DNA of 64,000 nt from Anoplopoma fimbria (lineage: Eukaryota > Chordata > Actinopteri > Perciformes > Anoplopomatidae). The DNA lies in assembly GCF_027596085.1 (NCBI RefSeq), contig NC_072456.1:12972744-13036743 (forward strand), in the 5' to 3' direction. The position numbers were made by a program, and so were the translations under genes. The notes beneath the pieces are model-generated. The model saw only the letters and a program-made list of their open reading frames with translations, did no database searches and was not told where the DNA came from. Below, in pieces: positions 1 through 39,200 of this stretch (positions are counted from its first letter, which is position 1; every line of letters starts with the position of its first letter).

Positions 1-647
1 TGGGCATTTGAAAATGTGTGTGTGTGTATTCAGTGCATGTCAAGATTGGCAAGGTGAAACATCAGATTGACTGCTATCATCCATGTCTATCATTGTTCTG
101 CTCCTCACTCTTTCCTTTGTTCCCTCCGCTGTGTGCTCCTCCCGGGCTTGTTTCCACTCAGTGTGGTCTGCAGCAGAGCCCTGTGGTGTTTTGCTCCTGA
201 CTAATCAAACTAGTCAGTGTCACTGGGCGGCCTTATCTAAAACACATGGCCATGTCAGTTCCCTTCACTCGCCGGCTTTTCAACGTTCAGCAGGTTCCCA
301 GGCTAAAGAACTTTAACTCAAAGAGACTTAAGAGGAAGAAGCACATAACAGGAGCGATACCAGGTAAAGAAATGGAACACACCATTTTAATATATATTAT
401 TACTATGTATTAAAGTGTGAATTTTGTAATTTGCACACCATGACTTGTTGTGGAGGTGAATACAATACAGTATAACCATGTGGGAAAGTGCAGGCGTATT
501 TGTATATATTTTCTTACAGTACTCCGTTATATTGAGGATGGTTTGTTTGTTTATGTGTGTGTGTCTGAGCCAAAGCGTTCTCACGTCACTCCTACAGTCG
601 ACTGCAGGATGACAGTGTGTGTGTGTGCACACATTCCCATAGTTTAC
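1..647 (-). other. NEK7 intron 7 (partial)
   Basis: Sequence downstream of the exon 7 donor. I looked for the next NEK7 exon (human MAALQSPFYGDKMN) and did not find it. Nothing else recognised. Confidence 0.7.
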
Positions 648-25349
<24,702 letters not shown>

Positions 25350-26784
25350 GGTGTTAGGAGCTCGATCCTTCACACCTCTGACATCAACAAAACACACAAA
25401 ATAGAACTTCGGATTAAATCAAGATAAAAAAAACTCAGCAGGCACTTCCTTTGAAAAATACCAGAGTCCTACAATAACATTTCACAACAGAAAGTAATGA
25501 CTGGTCAGCTGTTCTCTGTTGTTCAGCACTAAACTATCGAGTGCTTGTTGGAGCAAGGGTGTCCAGTTTCCACAGAACTGGATACCACGTCATGCCTGTG
25601 GATTTGAAACTCTTTGTCTTGGTCACTCTCGAGTTGCAAGTGTGGCAGAGCATCAGCAGGCTGCGATATTAATCTGAACAAAGCAGAGATAATGCCACTC
25701 TGTATTTCCTTGGCATTCCTTCAAGGAACCTTTCGTGTGAATTACTGATTATACCGGCATTTACGCAGCTCCGCTTCATTTTCTGAGAAAATATAGGTCA
25801 CACAGAGGTGAGTGTGTTGGTATGGGTGTATGCCACGGTGCTGTATAATTGCATGTTCTGGCATGTAGCCTAGGAGCAGGATAATTGCATAAGATACTCC
25901 ATAACCGGTTGCTTAGCTTTACGTCAAACTTACAACAGACATTATGAAAAGTTGCCTGATTTAAATAATTCACACAAATCTTAAAAATGATGATTCCAAA
26001 CATATATTCGTACACGCATTAGCCTATGATTCAAAAGTGTCCACTCAACTCATGCATGTGGGAAGAACTGATTTTGACCGATTCTCTATAATAGGATCAC
26101 TTTCCGTGCACACTGTAATGCACATATCATGGCTACATAGTCTGAAAATGAACACCAGTTTACTCATAATTTACACATGATACAATGCATGCATAACAGC
26201 AACCAGATGTCGTCCACAAGTAAACGCATGTTAGGTGATGTGTTTGCATGGATTCAACATACAAAATTAGGCAATGTGTGCACATATAGTTGCTGTGAGG
26301 CACATGCATTTGCGAGCAGAAGCAATCGACAGAGGCGGATAAAAAAAAAAAAAAAAAAGTCCCGGCTTTGCAGGGCTTTATCTACTGATACAGATTTGGG
26401 GTTCGGGTTTAATGATTCTGCCACTATCTGTTGTCTCTTTGCAAGGCCGTATTTACATGGATACTGTACATGCATGCAAACACAAATGGACAAAAACACA
26501 TTAGAGTTTCACACAAAGCTAAAAGGGACACAACACACTTCACAGTGGGACATTTGCATGTTTTTTCCACTAGAGTGAAGGCCGTCTGTCTGCAGATCTG
26601 TCAGTCTGTCATTTGTGTATTACTAGCCGTCTATCGTCTCTGTCGCCTCAAACCTTCCTGGCCAATTAAAAATCCCCTGGCACAATGGAGAGGAGAATGG
26701 CACCGAGGAGCTGTCTGTCCCCTGATGTTGTCAGTCCCATTCACTAAAGGTTAATAATGCTAATTAGACATCTGCAATATGCAG

Positions 26785-26894
<110 letters not shown>

Positions 26895-27643
26895 TAGCGC
26901 TGTAATTGCATGTTTGTGTGCGTGTTGGGGGTCTTTAACATGTGCATGTAAGAAAGCATGTGTATGTGTGCGTGTGAGCAGGCAAGTATTTTGCAAACAC
27001 TGGTTTTTTTGGACTGGTTCAGCTTTTCTTTCCAGGGGCTCACTGGCCTTCATGTGAGCTTTGAAGCTCATGGAAATAACTGTTTACACAACACTATTTC
27101 TCCTGGGAATGCATTGGCTATATTGGGAATATTGTTTAATGAAATTTACATTTAAAGCTCGTTTCAAACAAGTTCAAATGTAAAAAATGTTTCACAAATA
27201 ATAAGGATTTAAAAGCACCCACCGCTGAAGGATAAAGGGGAACTAGAAAAACACTGTTAAACGCCTGATCCTGAATCTTTTAGTTCTTATTTTTTTTACT
27301 TGATAAACACACTAAAGAAAAGTAATTTTTGAAAGCCAACTGTAGCCGTGACTTGTGTAAAGGCCTTACTATATTTAGGTTGCCTATATGTAACAAATGA
27401 CACCATACTGTTAATTAATTTGTCATCATTTCCATGGAAACAGCAATAAAAGGATATTGTTAGTGTCCCATCCACAGTGTTCCAAACCAAGCACCACACA
27501 ATCAGCTTAACATTGGAAACATAATGACATTAATTAGTCTATTCATTATGGTAACTAACGGTATTACCTGTCAAATACGATGGTGTATTTCAGTATATTT
27601 ATCTGGTGAAAATAGTTTCAAACGATTGTTATATTAAAAAAAA

Positions 27644-27686
<43 letters not shown>

Positions 27687-30600
27687 CACACACTCACAAG
27701 AATTATGTAGCAGCCTGAAAAATAAGTGTGTCTTCAGCCTTTAATATTTGTAGCTGTGTTTTAATTTGGCTTCAAGTCCTATTAAGACAATCTGGAAACA
27801 TGCTGGATATGCATGGGGACTAGGTGAAGACAGCTCCTACTAAACAGAGCCTGACCGGATGGCTGACTAGCTGGGTGTCGTGACATTTTGATTTCGGTGT
27901 CACAGGGGGGGTTTTACAAGTCGCCCACCCGGGCGGCCTTCCTGCCTTTTGTAGTGATTCTTTGCACTTCAGCCTTGTGTTTTGTTAGATTGGGACTGGC
28001 ACCCTGACTCCTCTCCCTAACCCTCTTGTGTTTCTGACTGTCTATGTGTCAAAATAACCGGGGGGCATCTTAGCTCCACGACGTTCTTTGGCCTCCCACA
28101 TCCCACGTTAACGAGATCAATTAAGACTGCCTTGTTAGATTAACACACACCAGGAAACAGCACAATTAACGAGGCCAACTCAATCACATGAGGCAAGGTC
28201 ACACTCTCAGGGCTCCCATTCACGCACAGTTCAAGTAATGTGCAACCCATCAAAAAAGCAACGCCTTGTCCCTGTGACCGGAACAAATCTAACACACAGA
28301 TTGATTTAAAACTTTCATCATGTGAACCTTAAAGCTGCTAAATCTCTCACTCTCCATAAACACCGGGACGCTGTTTCCACTGTTTCTCTCATCGTGTCTG
28401 ATCCCTAAAAAGGTCCTGCTCTCATCCCAGGAAGGAATTTTTGTCGTCCAAAACATTTGGTTGGGCACAAACAGCCATGGAAACTCAAGGTAGCAGTCTA
28501 CTGGGGGAAGGGTTATGGAGGCAGGCTGGCTAGGATTTTGGCAGCAGTGGGGCAGCAGCGGCTAAAAGCTAAATCCCCCAACTATTCATAGATGCATGTG
28601 TGAGACTAGTTCAGAGCTTTGGTCTGAGACAGCTGCAAATATTCAACAGGATAGACCCATGTTTAGGGAGAATCAATACAGGCTAAATATGTGGACCCAC
28701 AATATCTCATACCTAAAATCATAATATATACAAGTCTCAAGTTTTAGCATTTAGACTCAGGTTTAAGTGCTTTTGGTGTCATCATGCAGCTGAGAAATCA
28801 CAATTTTAATAGTGTCACACTATTAATTTATCTTTAAAACAAATACTGTCTAGAAATAATCTCCAACGGTTCTCACCATTTCCATTACGGTTTGGCTGAC
28901 ATGTGTGAAAGTATAGTTTCTTTGCAGCAAGTGAGCTAGCAGGAGCATCATTTATCTCTCTGACAAACTGATGGTTGTTTTTCTGTTGAGTAGTGGAAAA
29001 AAAAAAAAAAACTTTCCCATCCAGACCACCAACCACTCTGTGTAAACAAACACTGTTTTCTGACTGTGTTCCATCTAATGCGAGTCTCCAGCCCGACGTT
29101 CTCACAGCAGGCCCAATCACACGTAGGTAATTAAATGCTGAAGGAGGGAAGGGACAAACAGTGAGGCAGAACAAGAGGAGGAAAGAAAAGGATATTAACA
29201 AGACTATTCAGCAATATTTCTGTGAACATTCTTCTTTGTTCTCACACTTGCAGCACACACCTGATTTGTTAATTCGCCTTTTTTTTTTTTCCTCGTTACT
29301 TGCAACACATCTCCATCTCTCACCCTCTTTCTATCATAGTCATCTCAAATCTGTGATTTTAATTTTAATTTTATTTTCCTGTGACATATGCTCTATCGCA
29401 CACTGTACTGTGCAAAGCTCTACAACCTCTGCTCAACAAGAAATAGACTTTAAGTAAAGAGTTACTTTAAGCTGCAGTTCCCCTGACGGACATAAAGTGC
29501 TGGCTCCGTTCGTAATTAAAAAGGGCACTCCAGCGATTTATGCATTTCACTTTCATCAAGTTGGGGGACTCATCTAATGACATCATCACAGTTATTTTTT
29601 CAAACTCTAGAGAGATCCATCTGATGAATGACATTAAATAACCATTTCTCAGGCCGAGTAGTGCTTCGTCCTTTATGACGAGTAAACTGAACTTCATGAA
29701 TAAAAATCAGTGAAGATTCCTTTTAGGTCTATGGAAAAAAATCCCCTGATTCTTTTGATCTACAGAATCATTTACACACAAGGTTTAAGCTCTTTTCATC
29801 TAATCTGTGTTGGAGCATTCTTGCTTGACTGATGAGTGACTGTCTCTGCTTGTTACAGTCAGGCGATGATGGTGCCACTCAGGATTTTCCTAAAGAGTCT
29901 GTTTCTGTACAACCACCTGTGCCAAGCACAACACTGTGTCAAAGCATTTAACCATTGGCTTTTTAAAAAAAGGGATCATTAATCTTCCTAAACTCATTTT
30001 CAGATCAGATATGCACCAATAGACAGATTCTCCCTATTTCACAACTCCACATTTTTAATTAAACTCACTGTTTGCATTAAATATTTACGAGGAAAAGTGT
30101 CTAACTGTGTGAATCTGTAAATTATAATAACATTTTATTCTCTGTAGCTTGTTTATTGAGCGTTTCTGACGCAGAATTGTATGCAACTTTATCAGTTCTG
30201 TCATCACTATGATCATTCATTTTTTGCTCAACTTTATAAAAAGCGGCCTGAAAAGTCTGCACAAGTTGGCGTTCTGCAACACAGTGGACAACAAGCCGTC
30301 CACGCTTGATATGAAAGAGCATATCTTCAGTCCACTGGTTCCAAACTGAGCAAGAAAAGGCAAAAAGGGACAGCAGGGATTGAGCAGAGCCGAGTGGGAC
30401 AGATGCAGAACTGAGAAAAATGGCAGGAGAGAAAAAAATTTAGCTTGCTATCCCTGATGTGTTCACGGTCCTGTGAGAGACGGTGTGGAGCTGTGCTCCA
30501 CAGAAGTTGGCACTGGCTTTAGCTTCCCTTTAATCCCCATTTCCTCCCTTCTGCATTATTCATTTAAAACAGGAGAAGAGGAAAAACAAAGACAGGGAGC

Positions 30601-33249
30601 CGATTATAAAAAAGGTGGATCAAGGCAAACTCTGAGGGACGGGGGGGGGGGGATGAACTAGGAAGTGAAGGGGAAGGGTGCTGGAATGGAGCATCCCCAA
30701 AGAGAAGGGTGCTAAATCAGCTCTCAATCCCAGGACAGTAAATATGAACCAAACCGATGAGCATGGGTCTAAGGAGGAGAGAAAAAGAGACGGGCGAGAA
30801 AGGAGGTGAAGAGACGGGTCGGGAGGGGGGATAAAAAAAGAAGGAGAGAGGAAAAATATAATGTGACACTATCCGGCCTGGGTGTAGGATGTGAGGGAAT
30901 CAAAGGCACCTTTGAGGAGTCGGAAGACGACAGTGAAAGTGCTAGAAGAGTGGTGTCCATGATTACAAGAAGTGGAGAAATCTTTGAGTCTTTGCTCATG
31001 AAAGCCCACCCCAGGCCTTGTCTGAAACCCCTGCTTGACTAACACTGATGACACAGAAAGAAAAAAAGAAAAAAGGAAGAGAGAGGAAGAGATCCACTAA
31101 TGATGGAGGGGTCCGGATACTACAGACGCAGCGCACTCTCCAATTCATTTTAATCACTATTCAAAATCATTAGCCCAAATGTGCAGGCACTCGTGTTCGT
31201 TGGACCACGAGCCGAGAGAGAGAGAGGCCGAGAGTGGGAGAGGACCAATTACACCTCAGCATGTGAGCCAGTCTTTGAGGTCTTTGAGTTAGACGGTCCA
31301 AGACTTGATGGAATACAAAATGAAGAGAGGAAACTTTATTGTCTCTCAATCTAAAAGAAAAAAAACACAAGGATAAAGGGTGAAACCTTTGAAAATAGGC
31401 TTTGAAAAAAGCAAAACCAAACACACTACGGAGTCAAATCATTTAGACTTTTTCCGTTCCCCAAATGTGGCTACAAAAGCATAAAGTTAATCAGGGCGCA
31501 ACTCAGCATGAGAATATAAAAGAATCTCAAGCAGTCAGACAGAGGACCCAAACAGCAACACTGACATCAAACAGGATTCGCTACTCAAGAGGCAAAACAT
31601 GGCTGCATTCAGACTGTATCTGATCAAACTCAGGGTGGCTTTTCAGGCTCTGCCAACTATAGCCTAGCCAAAACTGGATTATTATTTTTTTTAGGCCTGT
31701 CAGAAATCAATGTTTGAGAGTCTATACAAAATCTGATAACAATATTGTCATTGCGGTATCCTGTATTGTAAACACAGAAAAAAAGCAAACATGTTTTATA
31801 TGGATGCCTTTTTTCTTTGTCATTTTAAAAATTGGGACAAATATGTGTATGCTAATGAGCTGGACATTTTACAGTTGGAAAATAAAAGAGACAAAGAGGC
31901 AATTAGAGAGTGAGAAATTCTCGGTGTGACTTGGCCGAGAGACGTGACGGACTAAAAGGTCTGTCAAAGCTTGTTGTGTTTTTCGACGTGCGTGATGTCA
32001 TCGGGAAGGAGGCGCTAGGAAACGTGCTCCAGGAACAAGAACGTAAGAAAAAAAAACCATTTATGAGCTTCCCACTGCTTCACGGTTCCACCTAGAGGCC
32101 CCAACAACATCATCCTCCTCTCACGTCGCCATGTTGTGCATACGTGGAAGAGTACTCGGTGCTTCTACTGGTCAGAGTCCTTCTACTACACAGGATGACA
32201 CGATCCATTATTGTGACCGATGTCGTGATGCGAGCAGACACCCTTCGTTGCGTTTATTCTGAAGCAAGCCTTGCCAGATATAGCCGTCCTCAAGTTAGCT
32301 TAAAACTGGTTGATATTTCATCCCAGCAGACTTACCCGTCTGGAGCTCCTTCCAACTCACTGTTAACGTGTCTGAAGTTAAGTTTGACATGAAAAGGCAT
32401 TACAAACGGTATAAAAAAAAGTTATACTGTGATGTGAGTGTGATAATATATTTGTACAACTCAGACCTTCACCCTCTCCCTAGTGGAGGGAGCATAGCAA
32501 AAATGATAAAAAAGGGAATTAAGACAATGAAAACTGCTGCAGTCCACTGGGACAATACAAGGCCAGTGATCCATAATGCTGCCTGCTTACTATTTATAGT
32601 CCTCCTTTACATTTTTCACTTTCAGATTTTTATAGGCTAATGATTATTTCACTGCAGAAGTAAATAGCACAGCACAAAACGCCCGGGCTTCATGTGAGGC
32701 CTAAATTGATTTATTCCCCAACAATTCAAATAAACTAGCACAGTGCTCTGCTCCAGAGTGTGTACATTTCACCTACGGAAGTCTTTGTAAAACATATCTG
32801 CACTTTCACCCGACCTTCCATGAGCCAGTAATCCTATTAACTGGTCTCTCCACTTGCCTTTATCCGTTTGTCTGCCTGCACATGCACACCTGCACATTTG
32901 CATCCCCTTCTGTGTCAGCTTTTCTTTGGCATTTTCAGCCAATATGTATTAGTTGAGATGTCCACCATTGAGAGAAGATCTCAAGCACATGCAGGTGTCA
33001 CCCACTCTCCTCCTGCTGTCTCCTTCCCCCCTCGCTCTCGTCCTCCCCAGCTCCTCCCCTTCTTGCTCTTTGGCGCTCTGTTGCTCCTCTCTGTTGTCAA
33101 CACCAGCCTGCACGTGGCCAAAAGCCCAGGCCACCTCTCTGCTCTATTGTCCTGCCCACTCCACAGTGGCACTGACGGCTCTCTTGTGGCGAGGGGGCCC
33201 TTTGTTGCCAGCCTGTCACTTCAGCAGGTGCCTTACAGCAAAAGGCAGG

Positions 33250-33250
<1 letters not shown>

Positions 33251-33284
<34 letters not shown>
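33251..33284. repeat. (GCCA)n tetranucleotide repeat
   Basis: About eight GCCA units followed by GCATGCATGCATGG. Confidence 0.95.
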
Positions 33285-36061
33285 ATGCATGCATGGCTTC
33301 GTTAGCGCGGCTCACTGTTTGATGTGCTCATTTCATCAGCCGGAGACGGCAGCCAAGGAGGATGCTAATAATCACTTGAAAAACAAAAACATTCCACTCA
33401 GGCTTGTAAAAGATAAACTCCAATTTCAATGATAAAAGAAGAGTGACAGACAGCCATGGTACCAGTCAAAAAGAAGACCGCCAGCCACAGTAACCCAATC
33501 TTTTTTAAATTTATTTTTTATTTCTCACCACCCCCCCCCCCTTCTCCTATGTGAAACAAATTCATTCTGTCAATCACTGCGAATAAACAAGATATATTGA
33601 CAAATTGCTGACTATGTAAGGAAAGACAAAATCGTGTGGGCAAAGTATGCAAGAAAACAGAGCAGCGTTTAAGACAGCTGTGTGATCCCTCAGAAACCAG
33701 CTTAGTGTGCGAAGGAGCAGACTGTGTGAAGCAGAGAACCCCCCGAGGCGTTCAGGAGAGGGGACCCTGGGGGTTTGGACTGTGCTCGCACACCCTACAC
33801 TACATTCACAGCCCTTCAAAATGCCACATCACCATCACACCTTGGTTAAAATAGAAACCGAATGCTAAATATGTGAGAGATAATCAAGAACACTGAATTC
33901 AGACTGGCTGACGTTTTTAAGAGGTTTGAGGGACTAATCATGGGCATAGTTCCAACTCCAGCCTACAATGGTTTGAGAGCAGAATTACAACTTTAACGGT
34001 AACACGTTAAGTTAAGTGCACCATTATAGAGGAAATGTTTGAGAGTGTCCACACAGAGAAAATCAAGTATGTCTGTCGGTTTTAGGGCTGCACATGTCCG
34101 ATTTCTTATAAACGCCCAAAAATATTTATCCATTTACTTTTTTTACATGAAGCCATCAAATTTGACAATATTGCTTGAAAAGTGACTTAAGCAATTAGTT
34201 TGATTATTAAACATTAAATCGACTGGTTGCAGCTCTAATCTGATTTATTTTATTTCAGGAGAAAGCAGTTTAGTCAGTGTTACCCTTACATCACATCACA
34301 TAAAAGCATCGTATAGAGGGCCCCTCAACTCTTCCTCATTGAAATACCTTTACACTGCAAGAAACCACACATAAGCTAAACAAGAGTGGAGTAAGAATTG
34401 CCATATCTATGATGACTTTGTTATTAAAGCAGCTATTTAAGGTATTTCTGAGAGCAAACCTCTCAGTTCATCTGAACATTTGAACCACATATCCACACCC
34501 AGATTTGCACATCTGCATGACGCAGATCCCGGGGCTTTAGGTTACATTAGTGACCTGTGGCAACAACTCAGTCTTTCACAATGCAAAACAGAGCATTGCA
34601 CAGCAGAGCAGAGCTTCCAGTGCTCCGGGACCAATAAGGGCTTTGTTTGTTAGCCATGTCACTGACTGACCACCAAATTAGCTTCATCACCTCTGGCACC
34701 AGGATATCGGATGTGACATTCTGTACCGCAGGGCTGTGGCTCTGTTTGTCTGCAAGGCCAGAGGGCTTACAGTAATACCAAATAAAAACTAAAAGACATA
34801 AAATAAGGACATACGAGGTAATTTCATGAAAAATAAATTAAGGGAACGCTACAGTCACTTTTTGTTCTAAATAAAGGATTGGTTTACACAGCACTCCCAC
34901 CAAGAGTCTGGTCTTCATTAGCCCAGCTGATTTCTGGAGCTTAACCTCGTGGTCATACTAACAGGAGCCAACAGATAAGAGCTTCATCATCTTCACAGTG
35001 TTCAGATTCTGAAATGACATTACCCTTCTATGTCCGCTATTAATATCTATAAAAGGAGGAGAGGAAGCTGCAAAGAAGGAGGCAGCTTGACATGGCCCAT
35101 GTGAACTAAAAATTCACATAAAAACAAACAACCAACAGATACAGAATTCAGCATGTGATGTGGTACACGACTGTTACAAAGAGGACTCAATGCTGCATTT
35201 GTTTACACGAAAACGTTAAAGCACAATAGGTGTACATAGATTTATAAAAGCTACAACCCGCAACAACCTTTCGATGCATTTTTTGTATTCCAAACCAGCA
35301 TTAGTTCTGGCTGTGACTGGGTTCCAGCACAGCAATGATAAAGCAGCATGTGCTGATCCATCTATGTGTTGTTTGGAGATGATGAGGCCTGTCATTTGAG
35401 TTTCCTATCTATGAAACAACCATTAAAAAAGATAAACATCTGGTGAATGTAGTCTATTTTCCCTTCACAAAACCAGCAGTCTCTCATTCTCCCTTCAAGC
35501 AGGTTTTCCCCCTTTCTCCCTGGACAGTTTGAAGCAGTTACCCTGCGTCAGCATCGTAGTTTGTCTAAGAGGAAATGACAAGAGCAAGATGTCCAAGTCA
35601 TTAGTAATGTGAGAGGAGCAGTTCCCAGGCATGTCTCGTTACATAGCTGAGTGCTAACGTGAGGGCTCAGGGCTCGTGTTGGGGCTTTTCTGGGCCCAAA
35701 CCGCTTACTCTGTTGGGGGACGGGGGAAGGAGGGCCACAACCCTTTAGCATCTCCACGGTAACTAATGGAAACATCCAAGACCCTGAACCCACCCCAAAA
35801 AACCCTTAGCTCAACCAATGAGGAGAGAGGGAGATACCAAAACACAAAGTGTGAGTCCACACATTAATGTAAATACACATAGCCTCACACACACACACAC
35901 ACAATCAGGCACACAGAGTAATGAACATAAAACTGGATGCATATACTGAACACATACTAATAGTGGTCCCATGGGAATGTGGCTCCACAAAAATCAGGCT
36001 TGGCTCTGGCTTGGGTTCAGCCTGCTGTGGCTTCTGTGGTGGGCCTCGCTGGCTGCCTAGT

Positions 36062-36269
<208 letters not shown>

Positions 36270-39200
36270 TCGTGAGTACAGAGCACTGCAATCATAGGTC
36301 ACATACAGTCCTGTTGCTGCACAAGACTTTGTGTATACACCCATGTTGTTGTCATACTGCCAAAGAGAATGACTCGTTACTATGAAACCGAAAATAACGC
36401 AATTACTGCAGTTGATTCCAGTAGCACAATTTATACTGGCTTAGGATCACGTCCCATCATAGATGATTCAGCTTGACCACATCTATAAATCTACCAAGCG
36501 AAGCCAAAGTAACAGCTGAAGGAGGGTTTGTCTCCAACGTGTTAAATTTGGGATTTAAAACTAAATAAAAAAGAAGCTGTGTGGTGATTAATAACAGGGG
36601 CAGGCTGGCGCACATTGTTCCTTTCTAGACATATGGTCCTGTCTGGAAGAGGAGGTGTACCTTTGAGGAAAAAAACTTGGGACTAAAAATAAATCAAGAA
36701 TAACGTATGACTATATAAAAAGACAGTTGACATTTTTGGAATGGGTACTTGAAAAATAAAAAAATCTGCTGGCTTCTATTTCTTTACTTATCACTTCTCT
36801 TTTACCTATTTATATTCTGGGAAGAGAAAAATATATTTAGTCTGTTTTCTGTGTATAGCATGAAGTGAGAAATGAGGCTTATTCTACTGCTTCACTCATT
36901 TGAAATTCCTCCGAGAAGTCCAAACACCTCAAAAATGTACATTATGATACATCATCATAGAAAATGATGATATGAGCACAACATATGCATAGGCAGACAC
37001 ATAAATGCACACATAAGAAGTTTTTATTTTTTATTCCTCAGGCACTCATCCTTCTTTGCATGAGTGCATCACCCGGCACACCGACAGAGCATCCCAGTAT
37101 GTGTGCGAGGGTATGTGTAAGGAACTGAAGATGGGAGAATAACGTTACCCCCTAAGGGGTCGCACCTCTCTCCATTCTCGCCCTCCTCTCCTATCCCTCC
37201 TCTCTACTCTGTGCCTGCAGGGATTTCCCTTTTTCAGTTCAGGAGAGATGTCAGAGCTGTTTCACCATCCCTCACACGGAGACTGGACTCTGCCCTGCAT
37301 TCATCCAACATCTGTAAAAACTCCACAAATCGGCCTCATTTCTAGATATCATGGCAAAGGGGAGCTTAACAGGGCCGAAGCTGAACCCAAATGTATCAAA
37401 CTCGTCTTCAAACACAGTTTTTGTTTATTTTGAACACACGTTCCATTTGGGAAGTTTATATCTGCTGGACACAATATTAATTCAGAGACATGGAGCAAAT
37501 AATGAGAATCCCTGGCCGACAACTAGGCCCCAGAAATAAGCAAACACCCAAAATAAACATGTGTTCACAACCACATGTTACGCTGTATCCAAATAATAAT
37601 TCACAAATATTCAGGGATGGGAACAGAGTTCAGAAAATGTCACACAACCCTGTAAACAGCCACTTTAATCAAGCTCATAATAGCAAATACAGTTCTTTCT
37701 TTTTTTCCCCAGTGTCACCAATGTTGATTTCAGGAGAGACCTTGGTTACACTGACCAAATCCAATTGAGATTTAGCAGGTCATTCATACAATTAATTAAG
37801 AGCCTGTTTTGTGTTATAGTGCTTGAAGTATAAAGACAGAGTTTGGGGATACTCCAGAACCAAAACCTTACATGTCATTTACTAAATATTTAACCCAAAC
37901 CATTATATAGAAGTCTAGAGTGTTGATGTATGTCTATCACTTGAGAAATATGTCACTTAAACTGAAACTGCAGAGAAAGAATGAAGTCTCTCAAGCAGAG
38001 AGAGAGAGCAAGAGAAGAAGAGAGATGGAGAGAAAAGCTCCACTACAGGGGGCGAAAGCAGATAAACCAGATAGGTCTTCCCTGCCTCCTTCGCATATCA
38101 GAATATTAATATTAATGAAACTTCCTGTCCCCCCACCTCCCTCCCTCCCTCTGTTTTTCTCCCCTCAGACGATTTGAACATGAAAAACTTAAAAAGCGCA
38201 AATTCCAGGAGTTGCGTATCACAGTTTGACCCGGAGCCACGCGGCAGACACCAACCATGACAGACTTGCTGTTCAAAGCAAGCGGGAGCTGCTTTCATCA
38301 GGCGATCCTGGTGGGGGTTTTTTTTTTTTCTTTTTTTTTTTACAGTGTGACACCACCAGCCCATGCCATCTGCCTTTTTCTAAAATCACAACTTCAAGAT
38401 GTGCTTCCTGCTCGTGCGTTGTTTTTGAGGTGGGCTTCACAACCAAGGCCCAGCGTCACGCAGGCTTTTGCTGCTACGCTGCTCGCGGACTGCTGTTTAC
38501 AGCCAAACCCTGCAGAGAGGCGCGATGTTAAATATTCACTGTTAAACTGTCAAGCCAGAACTGGCTGGGAACCAAGCCAGGCCTTCACAGTATGGTGGCA
38601 TTGTATGGTCCCCCTCTTTAAACACAGCCCCACAAAATCAATCACGTTTCCTCCAGCCAATCCAGAACGAGACCCGCCTACTTCCCTCCTCCTGCCACAC
38701 ACCCACTTCCTGAAATGCCCAGACTACCGACAACGACCACTTTTTAAAGCCTTCTCTCCTCCGTGCATACTTACAGTTAATTTTCTTTATCATAAATCCA
38801 ACACAAAAATACATTAGCATGCACATCGTTTGCACTTAAAAGACACCTCTGCTCCAGGCCTGAGTAAGCCGCTGCAGACTCCTGATGCCTGACTTCAGAC
38901 ATCTGTAAAATATTTTTATTCTGTGCCCCAATACCGCACTGGCAAAGGTCTCTCATCCTTGGCTTGGCAGGACTTCTGACGGAGCCAGCCGGCAGCGCCA
39001 TACAGGCCTAACCCCTGCTGCTGCAGCTTCCTGCTGCTCTGAGGGAGTCAGGCTGCCTGCCTCCCATTGACTGTGGGCCAGGCTGGGCAGGGAGGAGGAG
39101 GCTGAGGGGAGGCCCCGGGTAGAGATGACCCCCAGGGAGGAGAGCAGAGCAGAGGCAAGAATGGGGGACAGATTGAGAGTCGCAGAGGTTGAGGGTTGGG

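Noticed and set aside
1..316. Next NEK7 exon at the left edge
   Set aside because: Neither the expected peptide nor a suitable acceptor was found on the minus strand. The plus-strand frames there are unrelated.
32068..32110. CTCF-like site (CCACCTAGAGGC)
   Set aside because: Several core positions differ from the CTCF consensus.
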